Below are positions 1 through 9,427 of a stretch of DNA of 57,490 bases, piece after piece (positions within the stretch are counted from its first letter, which is position 1; the number at the start of each line of letters is the position of its first letter). The stretch covers positions 1 through 57,490 of the forward strand of contig WRAP01000013.1 of NCBI GenBank assembly GCA_009780135.1, given 5' to 3'. The position numbers and the translations under genes are program-made. Below the pieces are notes generated by a model. That model ran no database searches. It was given only the letters and a program-made list of their open reading frames with translations, and was not told the origin of the DNA. Source of the stretch: Bacillota bacterium (lineage in GTDB: Bacteria; Bacillota; Clostridia; Christensenellales; Pumilibacteraceae).

Positions 1-18
1 ATAATCTACAGTTATCCT

Positions 19-924
19 TTATTGGTGAGATATGCGGATGCGGTTGCGGGGATGGAGAGTAGTGAGGATTTGACGTTGCTTATATGTTGTAGAGGCGGCA
101 TAGATTTGGGTGGTGGAAATAGATGAGTGTCCTAGAAAAGATTTGATGTAGGTAATGTCTACGCCTTCTTCAAGAAGAAGGGTAGCGAATGTGTGCCGGA
201 GCATATGCGGAGTAATATGTTTGCCTAATATAATTTTGCCAAGAGCTTTGATATAGAATCGGATCGATTGTGATGAGATTTTATTTCCTAGGCGGTTGAT
301 GAAAAGATAGGGGATGTCAGTTTCAGGACGAACGGATATATATTCTCTAAGAGCGTCAACAGCATAAGAATTGCTTATAAAAGCTAATCGCTCTTTGTTG
401 CCTTTGCCGCGAATTGACACAGACTGTGACTCAATGTTTAAGTCGGATAATTGTATGTCGCACAGTTCTGATATGCGGATGCCGGTTGCAAAGAATAGTT
501 CAAAAATCGCCGTATTACGAATAACAGCGATTTTTTGTGAATTATTATTGTAAATATGAGACAGCAGTTTTTCCATATCAAATAGCGATAGTGCTTTAGG
601 AATTTGTCTTGGTTCTTTGATATTAACACGTATTTTTCTAAACGGTGTAACTGTAATCATATCTTCAAACTCTAAGTAATTAAAGAAAGCTTTGAGTGAT
701 GCTATTTTGCGTTTGAGTGACTTTGCTTTGTATTGTCCACTGATGGAATCAATATAGCTGGCAACTACCGCTTTATCAAGTTCGTCAATAGTGTTAGTTT
801 TATTGCTGACAAAGTCCGTGAATTGACTTAAGTCAATAGTGTACGCCTTAAGTGTAAGTGGTTCTAGCTTTTTGATATTGATACATTGAGCTAAATAGGT
901 GTTAATTGCATTTTCGATTGTCAT
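19..924 (-). CDS. Tyrosine recombinase, XerC/XerD type
   Basis: Site-specific DNA strand exchange enzyme of the lambda-integrase family. The 301 residues match a standalone XerC/D in length: an N-terminal core-binding SAM-like domain (about 1-95) and a catalytic domain (about 110-290). The expected catalytic set is visible: R150 in ATGIRISELC, K174 in RGKGNKE, H240-x-x-R243 in HMLRHTF, H266 in LGHSS and nucleophile Y275. An AAGGAG ribosome site lies just before the ATG, and a TATAAT-like box about 35 bases upstream on the minus strand supports the start. It could be the chromosomal dimer-resolution recombinase or an element integrase. The neighbouring small unknown gene and Shedu-like nuclease lean slightly towards an accessory role, but the protein itself looks like housekeeping XerC/D. 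Confidence 0.9.
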   Translation of the reverse strand: MTIENAINTYLAQCINIKKLEPLTLKAYTIDLSQFTDFVSNKTNTIDELDKAVVASYIDSISGQYKAKSLKRKIASLKAFFNYLEFEDMITVTPFRKIRVNIKEPRQIPKALSLFDMEKLLSHIYNNNSQKIAVIRNTAIFELFFATGIRISELCDIQLSDLNIESQSVSIRGKGNKERLAFISNSYAVDALREYISVRPETDIPYLFINRLGNKISSQSIRFYIKALGKIILGKHITPHMLRHTFATLLLEEGVDITYIKSFLGHSSISTTQIYAASTTYKQRQILTTLHPRNRIRISHQ

Positions 925-1325
925 GTTATAATTTCTCCTTAGTTTTTGGTGCTATAAAATTATAACATAATAAATATTTTTGAGGTAATAAGTTATATAG
1001 ATAAACTAAAAAACAACATTATAGATGCAAATAAATTTATTAATACGCTCAATAAAACACGACTTTTATTCTTAAAAGTTTTTTAAAGAATGAGAGCAAG
1101 GTTAAAAAATATTGCTTTTTTTCTGCTCGCTCTAACGATCTATATAGTCTTTTTTATTGACTTATGACTGTAATTATGATACAATTATTACATAAAGTAT
1201 TGTGCACAATAAAGAAAAAGATTAAATACTCATTAAGACTAGCACACAGAGGTTATATATGCCAAGACTTAGAAAAGATTTGACTTGAAAGCGAATGATG
1301 AGCTATAATACTGTTGAGGAAGCAA
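925..1325. other. Intergenic stretch without a recognised gene
   Basis: About 400 AT-rich bases between two divergent genes. The left end carries the recombinase promoter region on the minus strand. An ATG at 1259 opens only a nine-codon frame before TGA. I see no tRNA, strong terminator or repeat here. Confidence 0.6.
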
Positions 1326-1565
1326 ATGAAAAAAGAACCATCACAAGATACAACTGAACAGATTTGCTTAATTGAATCGCCTGAGCAAGAAGGTTTAGGT
1401 GTCAAAATTGATAAGACACTAATTAAGCAATTTGCTCGTCGTATATATGGTACGATAAAAGAGCAAATGATAGACGATCGTGATGAGGCAGAGAAACTAC
1501 TTAAAATAATTTTCGGCGATGTGCAGGAAGAGGTATTGAGAGCTCTCTCTGAACAAAACAAGTAA
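1326..1565 (+). CDS. Small acidic/basic protein of unknown function
   Basis: A 79-residue frame starting at the ATG at 1326, chosen because GAGGA lies about five bases upstream. A TTG at 1314 would add four residues but has no ribosome site. The protein is soluble and highly charged, has no membrane segment, and is probably helical in its second half (residues about 38-77). I do not recognise a family. It sits between the tyrosine recombinase and the Shedu-like nuclease, so it may be accessory. The ribosome site and charged composition argue for a real gene, but the reverse strand also carries a 102-codon frame over the same stretch, so the call is moderate. Confidence 0.5.
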   Translation: MKKEPSQDTTEQICLIESPEQEGLGVKIDKTLIKQFARRIYGTIKEQMIDDRDEAEKLLKIIFGDVQEEVLRALSEQNK

Positions 1566-2080
1566 GCCCCGATTTTATAAGTGTTAAGTTCGTTTTTAAA
1601 ACCATCTGCTCCACCAGAATTACACTCGTCCCGATTTGCCTCTTATGCTTCGTATAAGGGGCATTTTGCGTATTTTGGACGCATACTTCATTTTGAGTGG
1701 AGTGGTTTAGTGATTTTGGTGGAGAATTTTGGATTGCGACTGTTTCAAACCCACCAGCTTTTCTTGATTATTGACGAGACTTTGATACGATGTTTTGGAC
1801 GGGTTTATTAAATTTTCGGCAAGTGAGAGATGAACTCTCAACCTCTTGTCTAGAAAGCTACTCATTCGAAGTATTAACGCTCTCCTCGATATAGAGTAAT
1901 GGTAACTATCCTTTCAAAGCATTTGCTATCATTTTCGACAAAAGGTGGTGCTCGAGTTTTCATGCTAATTTTTATTTTTACTGACAAAAAGATTTAATTG
2001 ACCAAAAGATTTTTCTTTGTTATTATTTCAAAAATAGGAGTTTGTTTCAAAATAATCTTGCTCACAAAAAACAACTATAA
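1566..2080. other. Intergenic, structured in part, no gene recognised
   Basis: The stretch holds a weak 76-codon frame (1581-1811) with unconvincing composition. At 1822-1873 there are two small hairpins: TGAGAG/CTCTCA around a five-base loop, and TACT/AGTA. They give a faintly tRNA-like look on the minus strand, but no cloverleaf closes. An AGGAG near 2036 is too far from the next ATG to serve it. Confidence 0.4.
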
Positions 2081-2890
2081 ATGAAAACAAATAGTATAAA
2101 TTTTAGAAATCTAACTGAATCGCAACAAGAATTATTGAAACTTCGAAAAGAGAACGCTTTTACTTGGACAAATAAGTTGAAAAGGTTTTCTATTGAAGAC
2201 TTAGAGGTTGTTAAAAAAGGATTTAGTCCTTTCCCAAATAATTTTGTCGTGCGTGGTGAATCAAATAGCGATATTCTTGAAGATGTTTTTTTAGAAATAA
2301 TACATAATTCAACAACTACGGAACGCAATATTTTGAATTGGATAAACAACAATGGAATGTGGCACATTATTTCCAGCATCGCATTTAATGAGTTTCGCAC
2401 AGGTAACCATGGAATGTTCTTGTTTCCTGAGTTTCAATTTGGTTCTATTTACAAAGCAGATTATTTAATTGTGGGAATAAATTCTATGGGTATGCAATTT
2501 ATTTTTGTTGAACTTGAGTCGCTAAATGGCAAAATAACAACTAAAAATGGTACAGAATTTGGTGAAGTTATTCGTAAAGGAATTAATCAAGTTGACACAT
2601 GGAAGCGATATATTGAAAGTAATTTTCATTGTTTACAACCTGAATTTAGGAAATATATGCTCAATACAAACGCTAATTTACCTTATCAAATGACAAATTA
2701 TGAAGCGTGGGCTTTTCACTATATCGTTGTTGCTGGTAAGCGTAGCGATTTTGAAAAACTGCGTTATAAACAAAGGAATTCTGAAGTAACTCTACTGCAT
2801 TATGAGAATTTATATGATTTTGCTATAGCAGACAAAGAAAACAGTCGTTTCGTTGCAAATAATCGTGCTAAAGGCATCTATATCGAATGA
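2081..2890 (+). CDS. Shedu-like (DUF4263) nuclease-fold protein, putative phage defence
   Basis: A 269-residue protein whose second half resembles the DUF4263 domain of the Shedu anti-phage nuclease SduA, a restriction-endonuclease fold. The visible core is an acidic strand (FPEF, about 115-118), KADYLIVG (about 126-133) with the metal-binding Asp, FVELES (about 144-149) as the D...ExE/ExK-type element, then INQVDTWKRYI, matching the Q-x-x-x-W/Y pattern that follows the active site in this family. The N-terminal 100 residues are unassigned and may serve sensing or oligomerisation, as in other Shedu proteins. The ATG has no good ribosome site within 20 bases. The third position of the E-x-E/K motif is Glu rather than Lys, which some members show. 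The family assignment is from remembered patterns; activity is inference. Confidence 0.6.
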   Translation: MKTNSINFRNLTESQQELLKLRKENAFTWTNKLKRFSIEDLEVVKKGFSPFPNNFVVRGESNSDILEDVFLEIIHNSTTTERNILNWINNNGMWHIISSIAFNEFRTGNHGMFLFPEFQFGSIYKADYLIVGINSMGMQFIFVELESLNGKITTKNGTEFGEVIRKGINQVDTWKRYIESNFHCLQPEFRKYMLNTNANLPYQMTNYEAWAFHYIVVAGKRSDFEKLRYKQRNSEVTLLHYENLYDFAIADKENSRFVANNRAKGIYIE

Positions 2891-3257
2891 CGTCCTACAT
2901 AAGTTTTGTACAAGTCCAAAATTAATTTCAAAAACATCTTAAAACACCTTTTCGGACGAGTACACGGTGTGATGGTATTCTCCACCATGAAGGATAGAGT
3001 TTGAGTCAATATATATTTATATATTTTTGTTAATGGACTAATAGGCTTTGTTACAATTAGATAATAGAAAAGGTAGTAATTGATTTTAGAGTTATGAGTG
3101 TTACAAATACTCATAGAACAAGTCAAAATATGTCGTTTTCTTATGATGCTATGTGTAATCCTTTGGTTTATGGCAGTCTGAATGACGGATGGAATATGAC
3201 ATGTATTAGGGATTGATTTTCAAGTTATATATTTGTGATGTACATAAAAATAAGTAG
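2891..3257. other. Intergenic AT-rich stretch
   Basis: No convincing frame. A weak hairpin (ATGGT/ACCAT around 2971-2987) may help end transcription of the nuclease gene, but it lacks a clean T tract. The promoter of the following lipoprotein gene occupies the right end. Confidence 0.5.
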
Positions 3258-3287
3258 TTGATTAGTATAATATATGTATGATATAAT
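3258..3287 (+). promoter_or_regulatory. Sigma-A type promoter of the Ig-like lipoprotein gene
   Basis: TTGATT at 3258-3263 and TATAAT at 3282-3287 are 18 bases apart. The start codon at 3317 follows with AGGAG at 3304-3308. A second TATAAT at 3266-3271 lacks a matching -35. Confidence 0.7.
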
Positions 3288-3316
3288 ATAGACATTAATT
3301 GTTAGGAGATTAAAAA

Positions 3317-4003
3317 ATGAAAAAAAAATATGTTTTGCTTGTTTTAGCATTGGCTTTAGCTTTTACTCTTCCTTTTTTTGTAGCCTGTGATACTAGTGGC
3401 ACAGAAACGGGTAACAGTATTCAAATATCATTTAATTATACGACTCTAAATATGCAGGCAGGGCAAACTCAATCTGTTTTTGTTACAACAGTTACCCCGA
3501 GCGAATATATGGATTATAGAGACCAATTAAATTGGACTATAAATAATAATGCAGTAGCTTCGCTTGCTAGAAGTGTAGGCAGAAGTGTAACTGTAACGGC
3601 TATAGCTGAGGGGATGGCTACTATTACGGTAACGCTACCGGGCACAGACTTTAGTCAAACAATACCGGTTATTGTTGCTGCTGCTCCGTTTATTGCAGTA
3701 ACAAGTGTAACAATGATTTCGCCTACCAACCCTATACAAGTAGCATTTACCGATGTAGCCGGTGTTCAAACAGTAACAATATCTGCAAATGTTTACCCAT
3801 CTAATGCAAGTAATCAAAATGTAGTTTGGAGTGCTTATCCACTAGGCATCGTTAGTTTAGGCGGTTCCGGTCGTACTGTAACTGTAACTGGTACAAGAGA
3901 AGGTGTTGGTCAAACCGCTACAATTACAGTAACAACCGAATGTGGCAGTTTTAGTATAAGTAGACAAGTAATAGTTGCCGAACTTGAAGATGATGAAGAA
4001 TAA
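3317..4003 (+). CDS. Ig-like (BIG2-type) surface lipoprotein
   Basis: A 228-residue secreted protein. The N terminus is a lipoprotein signal (KKK, hydrophobic stretch, lipobox VAC with Cys24), so it should be diacylated and held on the outer face of the membrane. Two bacterial Ig-like repeats follow (about 33-123 and 128-222). Each has the family signature of a W-T/W-S strand, then V-A-S-L or I-V-S-L, then V-T-V-T and A-T-I-T-V strands. The tail is acidic (ELEDDEE). BIG2 domains are usually adhesion or spacer modules. It shares design with the lipoproteins at 9985-13185 and 38424-39866. AGGAG eight bases upstream fixes the start. Ligand unknown. Confidence 0.8.
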   Translation: MKKKYVLLVLALALAFTLPFFVACDTSGTETGNSIQISFNYTTLNMQAGQTQSVFVTTVTPSEYMDYRDQLNWTINNNAVASLARSVGRSVTVTAIAEGMATITVTLPGTDFSQTIPVIVAAAPFIAVTSVTMISPTNPIQVAFTDVAGVQTVTISANVYPSNASNQNVVWSAYPLGIVSLGGSGRTVTVTGTREGVGQTATITVTTECGSFSISRQVIVAELEDDEE

Positions 4004-4217
4004 TGGCGATTCGTAATATTTGTTCTAAAATTCAACTACAAACTACAACAGACAAACTATAAAATTCGGACTTATTTGTAGTAAAATAATTACAATGAGA
4101 ATTATATAAACAAACAAAAAATTCCTATTAAATTATCAATAATTTGTAATTTGTAGCTGATAAAAAAATCCTTCCACTAATTTGTCCTAACCCCTAAAAA
4201 AAGGAGAATATATAAAT

Positions 4218-7200
4218 ATGACAAAAAACTTAAAAAAAATAATAAAAAGAACACTCTTTGTTCAGCTAACGATTGCCCTTATAATTATTATGGCATTAGG
4301 CTGTGCAAATACCCGTGTACAGCAAGCTTCAGCTTTTAGTGGTGATAGAGCCCGCTATAATTTTGAGTCTTATACGCTGGCACAGGAGGCTCCGTTTGAA
4401 TATTTCAAAACGGAATTCGGCTCTATAGCAGAGCTTAAAGAAGAAGCTCATGCAGTTTCTAGACAAGTGCAATCCGAGGGTGCTGTATTACTTATGAATA
4501 ATATGGTAGGTGGAAGACCGGCATTGCCACTGAGTCGTCAAACAGGAGGAAGACCAACTCATCTGTCTTTGTTTGATGTTACTTCCGTAGACCCTATTTG
4601 GGGCGGAATGGGTAGTGGTATGGCGGCGGTTACTGGTGCTAGACGAGCTAATACAAATTCTATTTTTACGATGCCTACAGGCGGCGGTTGGGCTCAAAAA
4701 GTGCTTGGGGGCTACGAAGCTACAGGTAAATATGGTATATTTGATAGCCCAAGTTTTCCAGTAGCAACAAGTCGTCAAAGCTGGAGGACTTCTTTATTAA
4801 GAGAAGGCTTTACAATTAACGAGCAACTATGGGATTGGTACGACGGCTTGCCAAGGGCTAGAACTTCTGCTCAGACAGGTTCGGCAATTCAAGGAAATCA
4901 TCCTGTACTTAGAGGAACAACAACATATCGTCATATGGCTACCTTTAATATAGGTGGTGCTAGCTGGGGTCAAATGCCTACACATAAATATGACCAAGCC
5001 GATGTAGGCATATTCTTTTTAGGAAGAATGGGCGGTGAGGATTTCGATCGTCAAATGTTAAGCTGGGACCAAGGTGTTCCATTGCCTGCTCACTTAGGCG
5101 GTACACTTAACGACGGTGGTAATACGGAAAGATCTTATCTTAGATTAAGCGATAGAGAAAGAACAGTTCTTCTTGAATTAGCTCAAATGAGAGCAGACGG
5201 CAGATTAAGTAAGCTAATTCTAGTAATAAATGCTTCTAATCAGCCTGAATTAGATTGGCTTACTCAAAATAACGAATTTAACTTCGATGCGGCTATGTGG
5301 GTAGGCGGATTAGGTCAGGACGGAATTTGCGGTATTGTAGACCTACTTGTAGGCAACGAAAGCCCTAGCGGCAGACTTCCTAAAGTATTTTGGAACGAGC
5401 ACGCAGATAACCCTGTACATGCTAACTTTGGTTCATTTAGTTACGGTACCGGTGTAATGAATAGAAACACCGCTGGCGGTGCCGATAATGTAGGTGGCGG
5501 ACAGCCATCTCGTTATGTTGTTTATCAAGAGGGTATGTATTTAGGTTATCGCTACACCGAAACGAGATATGTCGATATGGTAATGGGGCGTGGGAATGCT
5601 TTAGCTAACGGCAGATGGGATGGTTCTAACTTTAATTATAGAGAGGTTGTAGCATTCCCATTTGGATTTGGACTTAGCTACACGGAATTTACATATAGCA
5701 ATATGTCTGTATCAAGAAGAGATATAACCACCACTCCAGTTAGACCAGCTGCGGGTAGAGAAAACGTAAGAATAAACAAAACTTTTTATGATGTAACTGT
5801 AACTGTTAGAAATAGCGGACAGGTAGCAGGAAGAGAAACAGTTAAGGTGTATCTACAACGCCCTTATACAGAGTATCATATTGCAAATGGTATAGAAATA
5901 CCTGCAGTGGAATTAGCAGGCTTTCATAAAACTCCTATATTGCAACCAGGTCAATCTTATACTGTAACAATAGAAGTAGACGAGCAATATTTTGCTGCTT
6001 TTGATGCTAATTCTGCTAGAACATGGGTAGCTACCGGCGGAGAATATTTCTTATCTGTTGCTAATAGTCATTATGGCTCACATCAAGCAGTTAACAATAT
6101 TTTAGCTAATAAAGGCTTTACAGTAGCAAACGGCATGACCTTTAATGGCACTGCTAATATGGCTGTAAGAATTAGTCATGATACTCCGGTTAGACACGAT
6201 TTTGGTTCTAGTACAACAACATTAAACGAAGTGGGAAGAACTAAATATGCTGTTTCAAGAGTTACAGGTGTAGCTGTTACAGCTTTATTTGATAATGCAG
6301 ACATAAATCGTTTTGCTGCAGCTCAAACAGATAGTCGCAATAGTGTAACTTATATTTCTAGAAACGATTGGGCAGGCACAACAGTATTTGTAAATCCTCT
6401 AGCTAGAGAAGCGGCTCAAACTAACCAAACAGTAATCCATAGAACTCCAGAAATGTTTGCTATGATGGAAAGAGAAAGATCGCAAGTAACAGATGAGGTT
6501 TTGGGTGCTTATCCTACAATGGGTGCCGAGTACGGTATTATGTTTGCTGATATGGCGGTGCGTAATCCAGACGGCACACTGCTATATGATTTTAATCATC
6601 CTAGATGGCAACGATTTTTAGATCAACTAACTTGGGATGACTATATATGGCTACTTAGTGATGCCCTTAGAAGAACAATGGATATAGCTACTGTAGGTAA
6701 ACCCCGTTCTCAAGAAGTTAACGGACCAATAGGTTTTTCGCCAAGGTACGGTAACTCTTTCTATGCGAATACATACAGGCATTATTCATTCCCGGCTTCG
6801 ACTCATCCGGGCGGTGGTTTTTATGTAAACTTTGGTGTTGGCGAAAAAGATCCTCATACTATAGGCTTTGCTAATATCGGTGTGTTTTGGGTTCCTAATT
6901 TTTATGGACCAGGAGAAGGTGCGTTTATCCCTCGTAGAAATACAGACTGGCATAGAGATTTATATCGTGATGTATATGGTAGAGAAATGCAACAAATTGT
7001 AGACAAAGACCATATTGCTTATACAACTTCTTTCCCGTCTAATCCTGTACTGGCAGCTACATTTAATGAAGATTTAATTAGGCGCTTAGGTAATATGATA
7101 GGCGAGGATGCTCTTTGGGCAGGCTATAGCGGTATTTACGGTACCGGTATAAATATTCTAAGATCTGCTCACTTAGGTAGAGTATTTGAGTATTATAGTG

Positions 7201-8213
7201 AGTGTGGATTTTTAACAGGTATGATGGCTTCTGCTTGGACTAGAGGTGTTCAAGAAAAAGGAACTTATGTATATAACAAACACTTTGTTTTAAACGAGCA
7301 AGAGTTAAGCCGTTACGGCATAAGCCAATTTATTAACGAACAAACACTTAGAGAAATTTATCTTAGAGCATTCGAAATTCCAATTGTTAGAGACGACGCT
7401 AGAGCAATTATGGCTACTCTTGCTAGAGTTGGTGTAGAATATGGTCCTGCGTCTTATGCTCTTATGACTTCTTGGCTAAGAGGAGAGGTTGGCTTTACGG
7501 GCTTTACAGTTACAGATTGGTGGCTAGGACATCATCACTTAGAACCGGGCACAGGCAGCGAGGCATTTTTATTTAATACAGGTTACTACATGAATTTATC
7601 TAGAACTCTTTTAGCAGGTAACGATTTGCCGGATGGTGTTATAGGTCATGTACAACTTGACTTCTTTAGACCAGAAGGTCAACCCCGTTCGCCTTTCATT
7701 AGCGGTAGTTCATTAGCTATGCATGCTCATTATGATTATGTTAATTCTGTATGGAGTCCTATAACAAACAGAATGACTATTCATCCTGGTGGCGGTGGAG
7801 CTACAGTTGCTTATGAACATCCTGATTTTGATGCACCTATTAGATTAGCACCAATGGTATTTAATTGCCCAACTAGAGGTGCTATAACTAGAGTTCATAA
7901 CGCAGATATTGCTAGAGCAATGAGAGCAAGTGCACATCGTATTATGTATACAACAGCTAACTCTAATCTATCTAATGCATTGTTTAACGACGAGAGGGTT
8001 AGAGCTGTTCGTATTCCTGGTACTACAACCGAGCCAGGTGGCACAACCGATACAGGTGATACAGGTTGTCAAGGCTGTGGTTCGGCAATTATTAGCGAAG
8101 GCAATGCCGTTATACTAGCTATAATGGCAGGAATTATTGCTTTAACCTTAGGTGGTTTTATGATTTATAATGCAATAGCTAAGAAAAAATCTACCGATGT
8201 AACTAAAGAATAA
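4218..8213 (+). CDS. Domain-permuted family 3 glycoside hydrolase, membrane-anchored
   Basis: A 1331-residue extracellular beta-glycosidase of family GH3 with the two catalytic-core domains in reversed order, an arrangement known from ruminal beta-glucosidases. An N-terminal signal or anchor (about 8-28, ending LGC, then ASA as an alternative cleavage site) is followed by the GH3 C-terminal-type alpha/beta domain (about 75-500; GAVLLMNN, WVGGLGQDG, PSGRLP), the fibronectin III-like domain (about 515-640; ETVKVYLQRPY, LQPGQSY), and then the (beta/alpha)8-type N-terminal domain (about 780-1190). The nucleophile Asp1100 lies in GFTGFTVTDWW. A Thr/Gly-rich linker with two nearby cysteines leads to a C-terminal membrane helix (about 1297-1318) and a Lys-rich tail. 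AAGGAG about 12 bases upstream supports the start. Substrate unknown; beta-glucoside or xyloside cleavage is likely. Confidence 0.85.
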   Translation: MTKNLKKIIKRTLFVQLTIALIIIMALGCANTRVQQASAFSGDRARYNFESYTLAQEAPFEYFKTEFGSIAELKEEAHAVSRQVQSEGAVLLMNNMVGGRPALPLSRQTGGRPTHLSLFDVTSVDPIWGGMGSGMAAVTGARRANTNSIFTMPTGGGWAQKVLGGYEATGKYGIFDSPSFPVATSRQSWRTSLLREGFTINEQLWDWYDGLPRARTSAQTGSAIQGNHPVLRGTTTYRHMATFNIGGASWGQMPTHKYDQADVGIFFLGRMGGEDFDRQMLSWDQGVPLPAHLGGTLNDGGNTERSYLRLSDRERTVLLELAQMRADGRLSKLILVINASNQPELDWLTQNNEFNFDAAMWVGGLGQDGICGIVDLLVGNESPSGRLPKVFWNEHADNPVHANFGSFSYGTGVMNRNTAGGADNVGGGQPSRYVVYQEGMYLGYRYTETRYVDMVMGRGNALANGRWDGSNFNYREVVAFPFGFGLSYTEFTYSNMSVSRRDITTTPVRPAAGRENVRINKTFYDVTVTVRNSGQVAGRETVKVYLQRPYTEYHIANGIEIPAVELAGFHKTPILQPGQSYTVTIEVDEQYFAAFDANSARTWVATGGEYFLSVANSHYGSHQAVNNILANKGFTVANGMTFNGTANMAVRISHDTPVRHDFGSSTTTLNEVGRTKYAVSRVTGVAVTALFDNADINRFAAAQTDSRNSVTYISRNDWAGTTVFVNPLAREAAQTNQTVIHRTPEMFAMMERERSQVTDEVLGAYPTMGAEYGIMFADMAVRNPDGTLLYDFNHPRWQRFLDQLTWDDYIWLLSDALRRTMDIATVGKPRSQEVNGPIGFSPRYGNSFYANTYRHYSFPASTHPGGGFYVNFGVGEKDPHTIGFANIGVFWVPNFYGPGEGAFIPRRNTDWHRDLYRDVYGREMQQIVDKDHIAYTTSFPSNPVLAATFNEDLIRRLGNMIGEDALWAGYSGIYGTGINILRSAHLGRVFEYYSECGFLTGMMASAWTRGVQEKGTYVYNKHFVLNEQELSRYGISQFINEQTLREIYLRAFEIPIVRDDARAIMATLARVGVEYGPASYALMTSWLRGEVGFTGFTVTDWWLGHHHLEPGTGSEAFLFNTGYYMNLSRTLLAGNDLPDGVIGHVQLDFFRPEGQPRSPFISGSSLAMHAHYDYVNSVWSPITNRMTIHPGGGGATVAYEHPDFDAPIRLAPMVFNCPTRGAITRVHNADIARAMRASAHRIMYTTANSNLSNALFNDERVRAVRIPGTTTEPGGTTDTGDTGCQGCGSAIISEGNAVILAIMAGIIALTLGGFMIYNAIAKKKSTDVTKE

Positions 8214-8243
8214 ATAAAAGGTAGAATTATAAAAAAGTTTTTA

Positions 8244-8278
8244 TAAAAACAGACTCGCTTTATGTGGGTCTGTTTTTT
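8244..8278 (+). terminator. Rho-independent terminator after the GH3 gene
   Basis: AAAAACAGAC and GTCTGTTTTTT pair around a 13-base loop, ending in a T tract, 30 bases after the stop codon. Confidence 0.85.
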
Positions 8279-8818
8279 GATAAATTTATAAAAAGTAGTG
8301 TTGAATTCTCTCGCTAACTTGTTTTCTTTTGTTAACACTCAAAAAATAAGTATATTTGATATCCTTTTGTAGGAGGATTTTTTGATGAAAGAAAAAGGGA
8401 ATATTCGAATTATATAAAGTGTTGAGAGAATGAGTGATAACTAATTAGAATGAAAGACAGATGGTTGAGAGTAAACTCTAGACGAATATATAATTTTCTA
8501 TTGATGTTTGTTCAAAATTAGCCGATACGTAATGTAAGGCACAGAAGTGGGAATAGGGTATTGTCTTAAAAGATAAAATGCCTAAGTTTTACAAAACAAT
8601 ATAAATATTATGTAATAGGGGTACAATAATGCTTACTTGATATTTAATAAATGGCATTATCAAAAGAGGGGAGGGTATAATTTACTCGTTTTGTTGTGAA
8701 TAAGTGTGTTAAACAATTGATATGAATTTTGTCAAATATAATATTGATATACACAGCAATCCATATATGAAGGATAATAGGAGGCGGAGGCTTTATAATA
8801 TCAACACTTATTTTTTTA
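8279..8818. other. Gene-free AT-rich stretch
   Basis: About 540 bases with stops in all frames. I see no RNA gene or repeat. It begins a zone of decayed sequence that extends to about 9.9 kb. Confidence 0.5.
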
Positions 8819-9031
8819 TTGGGACTTGGTTTCATTGGAAGTGCGATTGCATATTTTATCCATACTGATTTTAGTTTAAGATTTAATGAATTTGCTTGGC
8901 TAACTTATTTTTTGACAGCGATTGCTGTTGCAATTTCATTTTATGGAATTAAAAGAATGGTTAAAGTTAAAAAGTTTCAAATTATGTTAAAAAACCAAGA
9001 TAGGTGGGTTGTACAAAAGCAATGGTTTTAA
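8819..9031 (+). CDS. Small two-helix membrane protein, start uncertain
   Basis: A 70-codon frame with two hydrophobic helices (about 1-13 continuing from upstream codons, and about 25-43), then a basic cytoplasmic segment. The frame stays open upstream to about 8771 and would extend the first helix, but no in-frame ATG exists. An ATG at 8767 lies in another frame, with a purine-rich AGGAGGCGGAGG run between them. This looks like a single-base frameshift in that run, so the gene may be broken. No family recognised. Confidence 0.35.
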   Translation: MGLGFIGSAIAYFIHTDFSLRFNEFAWLTYFLTAIAVAISFYGIKRMVKVKKFQIMLKNQDRWVVQKQWF

Positions 9032-9042
9032 GAAGATAGTGA

Positions 9043-9321
9043 GGCTCAGGTAATCCAAACAATATATCTACACGCCTTCAGCAAAATCATTATCATGCTA
9101 TATTTAAATATAACGATGAGAATAGAAAAGTAATGACTTTCAAAATGACAACTATTTGGATAAACGGCGATTTTACTGAAGTTTGTATACCAAGGCACGG
9201 AGAGCAGGTTATAATTGCTATCTACAACAAAACAATGTTGTTTTTATATAGGTCATTTTCTGAAAATACAGCTTATGATTTTAGTTCGGTAACTAATGAT
9301 TATGTCCGTCTAAGAGGATAA
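9043..9321 (+). pseudogene. Open remnant of unknown gene
   Basis: The frame is open from 9043 to a TAA at 9321 (about 92 codons), but its first ATG is at 9133, so the beginning appears lost. The peptide has an ordinary soluble composition, with hydrophobic strands such as QVIIAIY and TMLFLYR. It follows the small membrane gene by a few bases and may once have been part of the same operon. Not recognised. Confidence 0.3.
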
Positions 9322-9427
9322 GAAAAAAAGTTGATAAAATTGATGAAAGAAGATATTTGAGATAAGATAACAAAAAATTACAACAAAACACTTTAGTGGT
9401 TTTCATTTTGAGAATCGCTTTTTTTAA

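Noticed and set aside
1253-1561. 102-codon frame on the minus strand over the small gene at 1326
   Set aside because: Ser/Cys-rich composition typical of an antisense shadow, and no ribosome site; the plus-strand frame is better supported.
1581-1811. 76-codon plus-strand frame
   Set aside because: No ribosome site at a sensible distance, no recognisable pattern, and unusual composition; treated as intergenic.
1815-1915. A tRNA-like fold on the minus strand with a TTCATC-type loop
   Set aside because: Only two small hairpins form; no acceptor stem closes and no plausible anticodon arm is present.
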